Source of the DNA: an uncultured Rubrobacteraceae bacterium
GTDB taxonomy: Bacteria > Actinomycetota > Rubrobacteria > Rubrobacterales > Rubrobacteraceae
DNA: 11,249 bases
Direction: 5' to 3'
NCBI GenBank assembly: GCA_902806015.1
Contig: CADCUZ010000068.1
Span: forward strand, 1 to 11,249
The notes beneath the pieces were generated by a model that saw only the letters and a list, made by a program, of their open reading frames with translations, ran no database searches and was not told the DNA's origin. Shown one piece after another: positions 1 to 7,853 of the stretch; position 1 is the stretch's first letter, and each line of letters starts with the position of its first letter. A program made the position numbers and the translations under genes.

Positions 1-900
1 ATGGAGAAGTTCGGGGTGGACGTCGAGGAGATCGACCAGTGGGAGCTCGTCCGGCGCTCGGAAGGGGTCGACGCCGCCAAGGCGCGCGCCGCGCGCGAGT
101 GGCTCGAAGAACACGCCGCCGGCATCCACTACGATGGGAAGAGCCTGACCCCCGAGAAGCTCGAGCGCCAGATCCGCTCCTACTACGCGATGCGCGAGCT
201 CATAGACGAGTGGAACCTGGACTTCTCGGGCATAAAGGCCCAGCCCGAGCTCACCAACCACTTCGCCACGATGGACGTCACCGAGGCCTTCCTGAACGAC
301 CCCTACGACTGGGACGGCCCCAAGGAGCCGCACGTCTGCTCCACGGAGGCGGACATGGACGCGGCGCTCACCATGCAGATCCTCAAGGGGATAAGCCACA
401 CCCCCGTCCTCTTCGCCGACGTTCGCCACTACCACGCCGACCGCGGGATCTGGGACCTCTGCAACTCGGGCCAGCACGCTACCTGGTTCGCGGCGCGCGG
501 CGACGACGCGGAGGAGAACCTGCGCCACGTCCACCTCTACCCCGAGGTCTTCTTCTTCCCAGCCGGCGGGGCGAGCGTGCACCACCTCGCGGCGCCCGGG
601 GACTTCACATTCGCCCGCCTCACCCGTCTGGACGGCCGCTACCGGATGCACGTCATGCGAGGCGCCTTCGAGCGCTACGACGACGAGACCAACGAGGACC
701 TCATGCACCAGTCCACCTACGAGTGGCCCCACGCCTTCGCCCGCATGGACGCCCCCGCCGAGGAGATACTCTCCCGTTACGGCTCCAACCACATCCACGC
801 CATACCCGGGGACCGCGTCGAGGAGCTAAAGATAGCGTGCAAGCTTCTCGATGTGGACTACGACGGGTTCGGCCCCGCCGGTTACGGGGGGGCGAGGTGA
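1..900 (+). CDS. L-fucose isomerase-like protein, 3' part (5' end outside window)
   Basis: Sugar isomerase of the L-fucose/L-arabinose isomerase superfamily, expected to convert an aldose to its ketose using a divalent metal in the cytoplasm. The visible 299 residues cover the middle and C-terminal domains. Candidate metal and catalytic residues are E116 (in STEADMD), D140 (in LFADVRHY) and H264 or H266 (in SNHIHAIPGD). The 24-residue E-D spacing equals that of E337 and D361 in E. coli FucI (recalled from family knowledge). The ATG at position 1 is probably an internal methionine: family members are normally well over 400 residues, and the text starts directly in the conserved FGVDVEEIDQWELVRR segment, so the N-terminal domain lies upstream of the window. 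The stop overlaps the GTG start of the kinase, indicating one operon. The substrate is not proven; L-fucose, L-rhamnose or a pentose are possible. Confidence 0.85.
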   Translation: MEKFGVDVEEIDQWELVRRSEGVDAAKARAAREWLEEHAAGIHYDGKSLTPEKLERQIRSYYAMRELIDEWNLDFSGIKAQPELTNHFATMDVTEAFLNDPYDWDGPKEPHVCSTEADMDAALTMQILKGISHTPVLFADVRHYHADRGIWDLCNSGQHATWFAARGDDAEENLRHVHLYPEVFFFPAGGASVHHLAAPGDFTFARLTRLDGRYRMHVMRGAFERYDDETNEDLMHQSTYEWPHAFARMDAPAEEILSRYGSNHIHAIPGDRVEELKIACKLLDVDYDGFGPAGYGGAR

Positions 901-2396
901 GCGGGCTGCTGCTCGGCGTGGACGTGGGGACCTCGAGCACCAAGGGCGTCCTCGCCCGCCCCGACGGCGAGGTCCTCGCGACCGCCGAGAGGCCGCACGA
1001 GCTCTCCCTCCCCCGTCCCGGCTGGGCCGAGCACGACGCCGAGGGGGTCTGGTGGGACGACTTCGTCTCCGTCTGCCGGGAGCTGCTGGCCGGGGCCGAC
1101 GACGGCATAGCCGCGGTCTGCGCGAGCGGCATCGGGGCTTGCCTGTTGCCGACGGCCGAGGACGGGAACCCCCTGCGGCCGGCGATCCTCTACGGGATCG
1201 ACTCGCGGGCCGAGGAGGAGATCGAAGAACTCAACGACCGCTACGGCCGCGAAGCCCTGCTCGAACGGTGCGGCTCCGTGTGCACGACCCAGGCCGTCGG
1301 GCCCAAGCTCCTCTGGCTGCGGCGCAACGAGCCCGAGGTCTGGGGGAAGACGAAGAAGTTCTTTATGGCGAACTCGTTTATCTCGTGGCGGCTCACGGGG
1401 GAGTACGTGCTGGACCACCACTCGGCGAGCCAGTGCGACCCCCTCTACGACGTGCAGGAGTTCGGCTGGATCCGGGACCGGGCGGAAGAGCTGGCGCCGG
1501 GCCTGCCCCTGCCCCGCCTCCTCTGGCCCGCCGAGGTCGTCGGGGAGGTGACCCCGGAGGCCTCCGAGGCGACCGGCATCCCCGCCGGCACGCCCGTCGC
1601 GGCCGGCACGATAGACGCCTGGAGCGAGGGGGCGAGCGTGGGCGTCCAGAGCCCGGGCGACCTCATGCTCATGTACGGCACCACCATGTTCATCATCGAG
1701 GTCTTGGAGGAGGCGCTCCATCACCCGGGCCTCTGGGGCACCACCGGCATCCTGCCCGGCACCCACGACCTCGCGGCGGGTATGGCGACCTCGGGGGCCT
1801 TAACCGGATGGCTGCAGAAGGTCTCCGGCGGCGTCCCCTACGAAAAACTCACCGAGGAGGCCGCCGCCGTACCGCCCGGCTCCGACGCCCTGGTCGTCCT
1901 GCCGTACTTCGCCGGGGAGCGGACGCCCCTCTTCGACCCGAAGGCGCGGGGCCTGGTCTCCGGCCTGACCATAGGCCACGGCCGCGGCCACCTCTACCGC
2001 GCCGTGCTCGAGGCGACGGCCTACGGCGTCCGCCACATCTTCGAGTCCATGCGCGAGGCCGGGGCGGGCGGGGAGAGATTGGTCGCCGTCGGCGGCGGCA
2101 CCAAGGGCGGCCTCTGGACCCGGATAGTCTCCGACGTCACGGGCCGGCCCCAGGACCTCCCCGAGCAGACCATAGGCGCCGCCTACGGGGACGCGCTTCT
2201 TGCCGCCCGCGCCGTCGGCCTCGCCGAACCCGACGCCGACTGGAGCCGCGTGGTGGACACCGTCGAGCCGGACAAAGCGAACCGAGAGCTCTACGACGAG
2301 CTCTACGGCGTCTACCGGGAGCTCTACCCCGCGACCCGCCCGCAGATGCACAGGCTCGCCGGGCTCCAGAAGGGGGGCGGGGATGTCGTCGCGTGA
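897..2396 (+). CDS. FGGY-family carbohydrate kinase (xylulokinase/fuculokinase-like)
   Basis: ATP-dependent kinase that phosphorylates a ketose or related sugar in the cytoplasm; here most likely the product of the upstream isomerase. The protein is 499 residues, normal for the FGGY family. The N-terminal phosphate motif LGVDVGTSSTKG lies at residues 6-17 with D9, the likely catalytic aspartate is D240 in AGTIDAW, and the adenosine-binding motif AVGGGTKGGLW is at 397-407, followed by the usual GAAYGDALLAA segment. The start is GTG at 897, overlapping the isomerase TGA (GTGA) and preceded by a run of G at 886-892; the open frame extends further upstream, but that part is only the shadow of the isomerase. 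Xylulokinase is the closest general description. Pairing with a FucI-type isomerase also allows fuculokinase or rhamnulokinase activity, so no symbol is given. Confidence 0.88.
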   Translation: MSGLLLGVDVGTSSTKGVLARPDGEVLATAERPHELSLPRPGWAEHDAEGVWWDDFVSVCRELLAGADDGIAAVCASGIGACLLPTAEDGNPLRPAILYGIDSRAEEEIEELNDRYGREALLERCGSVCTTQAVGPKLLWLRRNEPEVWGKTKKFFMANSFISWRLTGEYVLDHHSASQCDPLYDVQEFGWIRDRAEELAPGLPLPRLLWPAEVVGEVTPEASEATGIPAGTPVAAGTIDAWSEGASVGVQSPGDLMLMYGTTMFIIEVLEEALHHPGLWGTTGILPGTHDLAAGMATSGALTGWLQKVSGGVPYEKLTEEAAAVPPGSDALVVLPYFAGERTPLFDPKARGLVSGLTIGHGRGHLYRAVLEATAYGVRHIFESMREAGAGGERLVAVGGGTKGGLWTRIVSDVTGRPQDLPEQTIGAAYGDALLAARAVGLAEPDADWSRVVDTVEPDKANRELYDELYGVYRELYPATRPQMHRLAGLQKGGGDVVA

Positions 2397-2453
2397 GCCC
2401 GGGCGGCCCGAGTACGAGCGGCGGGCGTCGAGCTGGCTCGGCAGGCGTCTGCC

Positions 2454-2476
2454 CGGGGAACGGCCCCGCATTTTTT
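2454..2476 (+). terminator. Intrinsic terminator after the sugar kinase gene
   Basis: A perfect 5-bp G/C stem (CGGGG at 2454-2458, CCCCG at 2464-2468) with a 5-base loop is followed by CA and six T residues at 2471-2476. This T run is striking in such GC-rich DNA. It lies 58 bases after the kinase stop and probably ends the isomerase-kinase transcript, separating it from the transporter operon. Confidence 0.65.
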
Positions 2477-2788
2477 ACCCTGGCGAGGGGATTCGGGTCG
2501 AAGGCGTGCAACTCGAAGGTCCCGAGGAGGGGAGTTCCGTGGTCACAACGTTTTGGGGCCCCGATCGTCCTGGGTGTCTATCCGACCGTAGGGAGGATGC
2601 GGTGAGACCACCGGAGCCGGGGCGAGATCCCTACCGCGATGCGCCGAAAGGTTGGGCCGGGATAGTGGCGATCGACCTTCAGGAAGGCGCCCGGGCTTTC
2701 GGCTCAGGCATGCCCAACAAGTGCGGCCCCAAGAGGGACAACGTGGACGCGAGGGGGCTTATCGTGACGATCGGTCAGGGGGCGAACG
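2477..2788 (+). other. Intergenic leader region of the sugar transporter operon
   Basis: About 310 bases without a convincing gene between the kinase terminator and the transporter ATPase. G+C at third positions drops compared with the flanking genes. A weak open frame (from ATG 2383 to TAA 2799) runs across the region but also through the terminator, has mixed codon use and resembles nothing I recognise, so I do not call it. The region should contain the promoter of the ABC operon; I could not pick out a convincing -35/-10 pair. It holds one operator-like palindrome (2544-2555) and a short direct repeat TCGAAGG at 2498-2504 and 2513-2519. Confidence 0.5.
2544..2555. promoter_or_regulatory. 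Candidate LacI-family operator
   Basis: CACAACGTTTTG is a 12-base near-palindrome (5 of 6 symmetric pairs match) centred on CG with an AACGTT core. This is the general form of LacI/GalR-family operators, and it stands out as AT-rich in its surroundings. It lies about 235 bases upstream of the transporter start. The call rests on shape and location only; no regulator gene is visible in the window. Confidence 0.3.
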
Positions 2789-4303
2789 GTGCCGTCTAAG
2801 ACGGAGGTGGGAACGAGAGAGCCCGTCGTCCGGCTGCGGGGCGTCAGCAAGGAGTTCCCCGGTGTGCTGGCGGTGGACGCGGTGGACCTTGACATCCTGC
2901 CGGGCGAGGTGCACGTCGTCGCCGGGGAGAACGGGGCCGGGAAATCCACCCTGATGAAGCTGCTCTCGCAGGTGGAGAGGCCGAGCAACGGCACGGTAGA
3001 GATCTCTGGGGAGCCGGTCGAGCACCACGGCCCGGGGCATGCCCAGCACCTCGGGGTGGCGATGGTCTACCAGGAGTTCGCGTTGGCGCCGGACCTGTCG
3101 GTGGCGGAGAACCTGTACCTGGGGCGCGAGCCGGGGCGGTTCGGGTTCGTCAACCGGAGCAAGGAGATGGAGGAGGCCGGGGGGCTGCTGCGGCGGGTGG
3201 GGCTCGGGGTGGGCCCGACCCGGCTCGTCGCCGGGCTCACCGTGGCGGAGATGCAGCGGGTCGAGATCGCCAAGGCCCTGGCCATCGACGCGAAGGTGGT
3301 CATCATGGACGAGCCGACCGCGACGCTGGCGGAGAGGGAAATAGAGGAGCTCTTCGGGGTCATAAAGGCCCTCACCGGCGAGGGCATCGCCATCCTCTAC
3401 ATCTCCCACAAGCTCGACGAGATCTTCCGCATAGCGGACCGCGTGACCGTCATGCGCGACGGCAAGATAGTCGACACGCTCCCCATCTCCGAGCTCGACG
3501 AGGACGGGCTCGTGCGCCTGATGGTGGGGCGCGAGATCTCCAACCTCTACCCGAAACCGGAGGTGGAAATCGGCGACGTGCTGCTCCGCGTGACGGGCGT
3601 AAGCCGCGGCGAGAAGCTTAAGGGTTGCTCCTTCGAGGTCAGGGCCGGGGAGATCCTGGGCTTCGCCGGCCTCGTCGGCGCCGGCCGCACGGAGCTCGCC
3701 CGCGCCGTCTTCGGGGCCGACAGGGTGGACGGCGGGGGCGTGGAGCTGGAGGGGCGCGCGCTCAAGATAAAGAAGCCCCAGGACGCCATCGGGGCCGGCG
3801 TCGGCTACCTGACGGAGGATCGCAAGGGCGAAGGCCTGGCGCTCCAGCTGGGGGTGGACCAGAACATAACCCTCGCCAACCTGCCCATGACCAAGGGGCT
3901 TATCAACCTGAGAGAGGAGGGGCGGATCGCCCGCCGGAGGAGGGACGAACTGAACATCCGGACGCCCTCCATCCGCCGGCGCGTGCAGGTGCTCTCGGGG
4001 GGCAACCAGCAGAAGGTCGTGGTGGCGCGGTGGCTGGAGACGCGGGCGAAGGTGCTGTTCTTCGACGAGCCGGCGCGGGGGATAGACGTGGGGGCCAAGG
4101 CCGAGATGTTCGGCCTGATCGGGGACCTGGCGAGGGAGGGGAGGGGAATAGTGCTCATAAGCTCCTACCTGCCGGAGCTGTTGAACATGTGCGACCGCAT
4201 CCTGGTGATGCGGGAGGGGGAGGTTGCCGGCGTGATCGGACGCGAAGAGTTCTCTGAGGAGCGCGTCATCGCGCTCGCCACGGGCGCGGAGGAGGCCGCA
4301 TGA
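2789..4303 (+). CDS. Sugar ABC importer, double ATP-binding subunit (RbsA/XylG/MglA type)
   Basis: Cytoplasmic ATPase of a carbohydrate uptake ABC transporter, 504 residues, with two fused nucleotide-binding domains as in RbsA, XylG and MglA. NBD1 has Walker A GENGAGKS (46-53), Q-loop Q95, signature region LTVAEMQ (150-156), Walker B VVIMDEP (170-176) and switch histidine H207. NBD2 has a degenerate Walker A GLVGAGRT (294-301) without the lysine, a canonical signature LSGGNQQK (402-409), Walker B VLFFDEP (422-428) and SSYLPE in place of the switch histidine. One competent and one degenerate ATP site is normal for this family. GTG 2789 is the first possible start after an in-frame TGA at 2764 and has AGGGGG six bases upstream. 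The stop overlaps the permease ATG. Substrate specificity cannot be read from this subunit. Confidence 0.93.
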   Translation: MPSKTEVGTREPVVRLRGVSKEFPGVLAVDAVDLDILPGEVHVVAGENGAGKSTLMKLLSQVERPSNGTVEISGEPVEHHGPGHAQHLGVAMVYQEFALAPDLSVAENLYLGREPGRFGFVNRSKEMEEAGGLLRRVGLGVGPTRLVAGLTVAEMQRVEIAKALAIDAKVVIMDEPTATLAEREIEELFGVIKALTGEGIAILYISHKLDEIFRIADRVTVMRDGKIVDTLPISELDEDGLVRLMVGREISNLYPKPEVEIGDVLLRVTGVSRGEKLKGCSFEVRAGEILGFAGLVGAGRTELARAVFGADRVDGGGVELEGRALKIKKPQDAIGAGVGYLTEDRKGEGLALQLGVDQNITLANLPMTKGLINLREEGRIARRRRDELNIRTPSIRRRVQVLSGGNQQKVVVARWLETRAKVLFFDEPARGIDVGAKAEMFGLIGDLAREGRGIVLISSYLPELLNMCDRILVMREGEVAGVIGREEFSEERVIALATGAEEAA

Positions 4304-5301
4304 CGGAAGGGACGGCAAACGGAACCACACGCGGGAGCGCGCTGCGCGATAGGCTCTCGGATTTTGTCTCCCAGCTCGCCGCGGCGGGCGCCCTCATAGT
4401 CGTCTTCGCCTTTCTCTCCGTCGCCTCGCCGGATTTTCTCACCGCCGATAACCTCTTCAACATCGGCTCCCAGACGGCCGTCGTCGCCGTGATAGCCGTG
4501 GGGATGACCCTAGTCATCATCACAGCCGGCATAGACCTCTCGGTGGGCTCGGTAGCGGCCCTCGCGGGCGTGGTCGGGGCCCTCCTCATGTCCTCCGTCG
4601 GGCTGTCGATGCCGGTGGCCGTGCTCGGCGGGACGCTGGTCGGGGCCGCCTGCGGCCTCACGAACGGATTCCTCGTCTCCGTCGCGGGGCTCAACCCGTT
4701 TATAGCGACCCTCGGGATGCTCTCCGTGGCGCGCGGCGTCGTGTACATCGCCACCGACGCGCAGTCGGTCTTCGGGCTGCCGGATTCCTTCAGGCTGCTG
4801 GGGCAGGGGGTCGTGGCAGGGGGCGTGCCCATATCCGTCGTCATCATCATCGCGGTGGCGGTGCTCGGGTACGTGGTGCTGACGCGAACCAAGCTCGGGC
4901 GCTACGCGTACGCGATGGGGTCCAACCTGGAGGCGGCGAGGCTCTCCGGCATCCCGATCCGAAGGTACCTGACGGGCGTGTACGTCATCTCGGGGGCCCT
5001 GGCGGGTTTCGGGGGCATGATCGCGGCCTCCAGGGTCGCCTCCGGGCAGCCGAACTACGGGATCGGGCTGGAGCTCGACGTCATCGCGGCGGCGGTCATC
5101 GGGGGGGCGAGCCTCTTCGGGGGGCAGGGGACGGTGGTGGGCACCCTGATAGGGGCCTTCCTTATAGCCCTGATCCGGAACGGCGCGGTCCTCCTCAACG
5201 TGAACACCTTCTACCAGCAGGTGATCATCGGCGTCATCATCTGGATCGCGGTCTTCTGGGATCAGTACCGCCGCCGCAAGCTGGCGGCGGCGGCGGAGTA
5301 G
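4300..5301 (+). CDS. Sugar ABC importer, permease subunit (RbsC type)
   Basis: Membrane-spanning subunit of the same importer, 333 residues, belonging to the branched-chain amino acid/ribose permease family (BPD_transp_2) and expected to act as a homodimer. Hydrophobic segments are seen at about 25-43, 57-80, 84-100, 104-130, 176-195, 224-245, 259-272, 278-296 and 305-320. The hallmark ITAGIDLSVGSVAAL lies at 74-88, followed by LNPFIATLGM (131-140); the cytoplasmic coupling segment is near GSNLEAARLSGIPI (207-220). The start ATG overlaps the ATPase stop (ATGA) and has a near-perfect GGAGGAGG ribosome binding site at 4288-4295, so translation is probably coupled. The C-terminus is a short basic then Ala-rich tail. 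Confidence 0.93.
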   Translation: MTEGTANGTTRGSALRDRLSDFVSQLAAAGALIVVFAFLSVASPDFLTADNLFNIGSQTAVVAVIAVGMTLVIITAGIDLSVGSVAALAGVVGALLMSSVGLSMPVAVLGGTLVGAACGLTNGFLVSVAGLNPFIATLGMLSVARGVVYIATDAQSVFGLPDSFRLLGQGVVAGGVPISVVIIIAVAVLGYVVLTRTKLGRYAYAMGSNLEAARLSGIPIRRYLTGVYVISGALAGFGGMIAASRVASGQPNYGIGLELDVIAAAVIGGASLFGGQGTVVGTLIGAFLIALIRNGAVLLNVNTFYQQVIIGVIIWIAVFWDQYRRRKLAAAAE

Positions 5302-5327
5302 GGAACCAGGGAGAAAGAGGAGAAGCG

Positions 5328-6362
5328 ATGGATAGACGGGTATCGACGGTGCTGCTGGCGGGCGTGCTGGCCCTGACCCTGGCGGCGTGCGGCGCCCAAG
5401 TCCGGGAATCCGGCGGGGGTCAGGAGGGCGGCGGTGGCGGCGGCCAGGAGGGGCCACTGCGCCTGGCGGTCGTCCCGAAGGCGGTCGGCTTCGACTTCTG
5501 GGAGCAGGTACGCATCGGCGCCCAGTGCGCGGCCAAGGAGGCGGAGGGCGGCGAGATCCAGATCCAGTGGGACGGCGTCACCGCCGAGACGAACGTGAGC
5601 GGGCAGGTCGACCTCCTCACGAACTTCGCAACCCAGGGCGTGGACGGCATGGTCTACGCCGCCACGGACGCCAAGGTCCTCGCCGACGTCTCCAAAACCG
5701 CCCTGGACCAGGGGGTCACGGTCGTCAACATAGACTCCGGCACCGACCCGCAGCCGAAAGAGGTCCCGGTCGTCGCCACGGACAACGTCGCCGCCGCCGA
5801 GAAGGCGACGGAGTACCTGGTCGAGGAGCTCGGCGGCAAGGGCGAGGTCGCGTTCATCCCGTTCCAGCCGGGCACCGCGACCAACGACACCCGCACCGAG
5901 GGCTTCAAGAACGTCCTCGAGGAGAACCCGGACGTCGAGCTCGTCGCCGAGCAGTCCAGCGAGAGCGACCCGAACGTCGCCCTCGAAGTAACGGAGAACA
6001 TCCTCACCGCCAACCCCAACCTCGACGCCATCTACGCCGCCAACGAGCCCGGCGTGGTCGGCGCCGCCGAAGCGGTCCGCCGGGCCGGCAAGGAGGGCGA
6101 GATAACCATCGTCGGCTGGGACACCGCCCCCGACGAGGTCAAGGCCGTCGAGGAGGGCGTCGTGAGCGCCCTCGTCGCCCAGAACCCCTTCCGCATGGGC
6201 TACGACGGCGTCAACTCCGCCGTTGACGCGATTCGCAACGACGCCCAGCTGCGGGACATAGACACCGGCTCGACCCTCGTCACCCAGGGCAACCTCGACG
6301 ACCCCGACGTCAAGGCCGTACTCGACCCGAGCTGCTCCAACAAGCCGGAGGTCTCCCAGTAG
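5328..6362 (+). CDS. Sugar ABC importer, substrate-binding lipoprotein (RbsB type)
   Basis: Extracellular binding protein that captures the sugar and delivers it to the permease; 344 residues of the type I periplasmic-binding-protein fold (Peripla_BP_4). A signal peptide with RR at 3-4 and a hydrophobic core ends in the lipobox LAAC, so C21 should be the lipidated residue. A Gly/Gln/Glu-rich linker (29-42) tethers the domain. Likely ligand-contact positions by family pattern are F55-W58 (FDFW), D136 (NIDSGTD), R189 (NDTRTEGF) and D265 (GWDTAP). ATG 5328 follows an AGAGGAGA ribosome binding site, 26 bases after the permease stop, with no terminator between. It closes the operon, an order in which the most abundant component is last. 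Whether the ligand is fucose, rhamnose, xylose or ribose cannot be decided from sequence. Confidence 0.92.
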   Translation: MDRRVSTVLLAGVLALTLAACGAQVRESGGGQEGGGGGGQEGPLRLAVVPKAVGFDFWEQVRIGAQCAAKEAEGGEIQIQWDGVTAETNVSGQVDLLTNFATQGVDGMVYAATDAKVLADVSKTALDQGVTVVNIDSGTDPQPKEVPVVATDNVAAAEKATEYLVEELGGKGEVAFIPFQPGTATNDTRTEGFKNVLEENPDVELVAEQSSESDPNVALEVTENILTANPNLDAIYAANEPGVVGAAEAVRRAGKEGEITIVGWDTAPDEVKAVEEGVVSALVAQNPFRMGYDGVNSAVDAIRNDAQLRDIDTGSTLVTQGNLDDPDVKAVLDPSCSNKPEVSQ

Positions 6363-6380
6363 CGGATCCGCCATCCGGTA

Positions 6381-6414
6381 GGGGGACCGCGCCGCAAAGC
6401 GCGGCCCCTCCCCC
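6381..6414. terminator. Strong GC hairpin between convergent genes
   Basis: CCGCGC (6387-6392) pairs with GCGCGG (6399-6404) around a CGCAAA loop. The stem is extended by GGGGG (6381-6385) against the C-rich 3' side (6405-6414). It starts 18 bases after the binding-protein stop and ends 17 bases before the stop of the minus-strand gene. There is no T run on either side, so it may be a bidirectional terminator of the U-less kind or an RNA-end protecting structure. Confidence 0.55.
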
Positions 6415-6431
6415 GTGCGCCGGGGAAGCCC

Positions 6432-7709
6432 CTAAACCAGGGACCCGTCCTCGCCGAAGTCCATGGGCCGTGGCCCCTCGACGACGCGCAGGTTCTCGTC
6501 CTTCTCCACGGTCGGGAGCATGGCCTCCGAGACCCACATGCGCCGGAGCTTGAGGGTGTTCCGGACGCGCACGATCCTGGCCCCCGTCGGGGAGACGCCG
6601 GCGCACATGGTTAGGGCTGCGGCCAGGGCCATCCTGTCGGTCGGCATGACCATCGGCGTCTTTACGGGGGCGGGGGTCGTCGAGGTGAGGGCGTTCATGT
6701 AGGTCGAGGGGCGGTCCATCGCGGACGCCAGGCGCTCCGTCACCACGTCCGCGGCGCCGAGGCCGTTGGCGTTGCCGCCGGTCTCCTCGGTGAGGCCGAG
6801 AAAGACGACGCGCTCTATCTTCGGCCCCCCGGAGGCGGCGGTCGTCGCGTAGCGGCCGGTCACGTTCGGGTCGGCCCCGTCGCCGCTTATGTTTTTCCCG
6901 ATCTCGTCCACGACGAGCACGTCCATCTCGTCGAAGGGCAGCCGGAGCAGGTTCTTTTTGGCCTCCTCGAGCAGCGGCGCCTCGGCCTCTTCCAACCCCC
7001 CCGCCGGGATGACGGCTACCCTGTAAGGTTCCTCGTCGGCGTTCTCCAAAACGGCCAGACCGAAGGCCACCCTGCCGGTGCCTACGGCCACGCGGGCGGC
7101 CTGGGGGATGGTCTCGTGGATGGCGTCCCAGCCGGCGGAGTGGACCGAGTGCGCCCCCCGCTGCTTGCCGAGCCCGATGGCGAGCATCTTCGTCGGGCCG
7201 CTCTCCACGGTCCCCCGGAACGCGGTGTGCGGCTTGATCCTGTTGACCACGATGACCCCGTCGGCCTCGTAGGCGTTGCGGTCCATGTGGACCGCAACGC
7301 CGGATGGGGTCTCCCCGACCTTTACCGTCTCCATCGTCGCCCGGATGGGGCACCCGACGGCCTCCTCGTCCACCCCGAGGTGCCTCAAAACCTCCGCCTG
7401 TCCCTCGGCGGTCGAGGCCCCGTGGCTCCCCATCGCCGGCACCACGAACGGCTCCGCCCCGTTCTCTTTGAGGGCCCCGACCAGCGCCCCCACGACCTCC
7501 GCTATGCCCCCGACCCCCCGGCTCCCGACGCCCACGGCCACCGAACCGGACGGGATCTCGACGCCCCCCAGCGCCTCCCGGACCGCCCCCCGGACGTCCG
7601 TCAGGGCCGCTGGCGAATCGACGGACCGCTCGACGAGGGCGAACCGCGGCAGCCCGACCCCCCGGAGCAATTCCTCTATCTCCTCGTAAACCGGCCTCTC
7701 CGTCTGCAT
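6432..7709 (-). CDS. LarA-like lactate racemase family protein (DUF2088)
   Basis: 425-residue protein of the LarA superfamily, whose characterised member racemises lactate by hydride transfer on a nickel-pincer nucleotide (NPN) bound to a lysine. Candidate equivalents of the L. plantarum LarA residues (H108, H174, K184, H200, recalled) are H96 in GSHGAS, H161 in RIKPHTAF, K174 in SGPTKMLAIG and H190 in GAHSVHSAG. The Lys-His spacing of 16 is the same. The surrounding text differs from classical LarA, so substrate and even cofactor use are open; related 2-hydroxyacid racemases or epimerases are alternatives. ATG 7709 is preceded by GGGGGTGAGG and a likely promoter at 7742-7750. It is transcribed divergently from the lut operon. 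No larB, larC or larE cofactor genes are in the window. Confidence 0.75.
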   Translation of the reverse strand: MQTERPVYEEIEELLRGVGLPRFALVERSVDSPAALTDVRGAVREALGGVEIPSGSVAVGVGSRGVGGIAEVVGALVGALKENGAEPFVVPAMGSHGASTAEGQAEVLRHLGVDEEAVGCPIRATMETVKVGETPSGVAVHMDRNAYEADGVIVVNRIKPHTAFRGTVESGPTKMLAIGLGKQRGAHSVHSAGWDAIHETIPQAARVAVGTGRVAFGLAVLENADEEPYRVAVIPAGGLEEAEAPLLEEAKKNLLRLPFDEMDVLVVDEIGKNISGDGADPNVTGRYATTAASGGPKIERVVFLGLTEETGGNANGLGAADVVTERLASAMDRPSTYMNALTSTTPAPVKTPMVMPTDRMALAAALTMCAGVSPTGARIVRVRNTLKLRRMWVSEAMLPTVEKDENLRVVEGPRPMDFGEDGSLV

Positions 7710-7741
7710 CCCTCACCCCCGGGTTAGCGTCCCCTGCAAGC

Positions 7742-7750
7742 ATAATAGCA
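7742..7750 (-). promoter_or_regulatory. Extended -10 promoter for the LarA-like gene
   Basis: Read on the minus strand the sequence is TGCTATTAT: a TGn extension plus TATTAT (5 of 6 to TATAAT). Transcription would start near 7735, giving a 5' leader of about 26 bases before ATG 7709. No good -35 is present, as expected for an extended -10 or activator-dependent promoter. Confidence 0.5.
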
Positions 7751-7757
7751 GCGCCCG

Positions 7758-7776
7758 ACGCCGGAACGCGCGGCGT
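7758..7776. promoter_or_regulatory. Inverted repeat, candidate shared operator
   Basis: ACGCCG (7758-7763) and CGGCGT (7771-7776) form a perfect 6-bp inverted repeat with a 7-base spacer. It covers the -35 positions of both divergent promoters (about 7765-7770 for the LarA-like gene, 7772-7777 for lut). A regulator bound here could control both. A chance GC-rich repeat cannot be excluded. Confidence 0.35.
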
Positions 7777-7791
7777 GCCTGTGGGCCGCGT

Positions 7792-7800
7792 TGCTATACT
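7792..7800 (+). promoter_or_regulatory. Extended -10 promoter of the lut operon
   Basis: TGCTATACT is a TGn extension followed by TATACT (5 of 6 to TATAAT), one of few such AT-rich stretches here. Transcription would begin near 7807, just where the 23-bp tandem repeat starts, so the untranslated leader would consist mainly of that repeat. The -35 position shows no consensus and is overlapped by the inverted repeat. Confidence 0.55.
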
Positions 7801-7807
7801 GGCGCGC

Positions 7808-7853
7808 GGAGAGCCTTATGGTGGAAAGGTGGAGAGCCTTATGGTGGAAAGGT
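7808..7853 (+). repeat. Perfect 23-bp tandem repeat in the lutA leader
   Basis: Two identical, adjacent 23-base copies lie at 7808-7830 and 7831-7853. Each carries a GGAGAG ribosome-binding-like motif, an ATG a few bases later, and ends in GGAAAGGT. The AAGGTGG at 7849-7855, formed by the second copy and the next bases, is also the likely ribosome binding site of lutA. The duplication therefore doubles translation-initiation signals directly before the operon. Confidence 0.9.

Noticed and set aside
39..896. Upstream extension of the kinase reading frame
   Set aside because: This part overlaps the isomerase gene in another frame and translates to Arg/Pro-rich text. The FGGY phosphate motif begins right after GTG 897.
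2383..2799. 138-codon open frame overlapping the kinase end and the ATPase start
   Set aside because: It runs through an intrinsic terminator, its codon use turns mixed after about 2470, and the product resembles no family I know. An intergenic control region explains the stretch better.
2759..4330. 523-codon minus-strand open frame opposite the ABC ATPase gene
   Set aside because: It is a typical antisense shadow in GC-rich DNA. The plus-strand frame holds all ABC ATPase motifs, while the minus-strand product is His/Pro/Arg-rich without a domain.
7808..7853. Two-unit repeat considered as a CRISPR array or attachment site
   Set aside because: The copies are directly adjacent with no spacer, only two are present, and no cas gene, integrase or tRNA is nearby.
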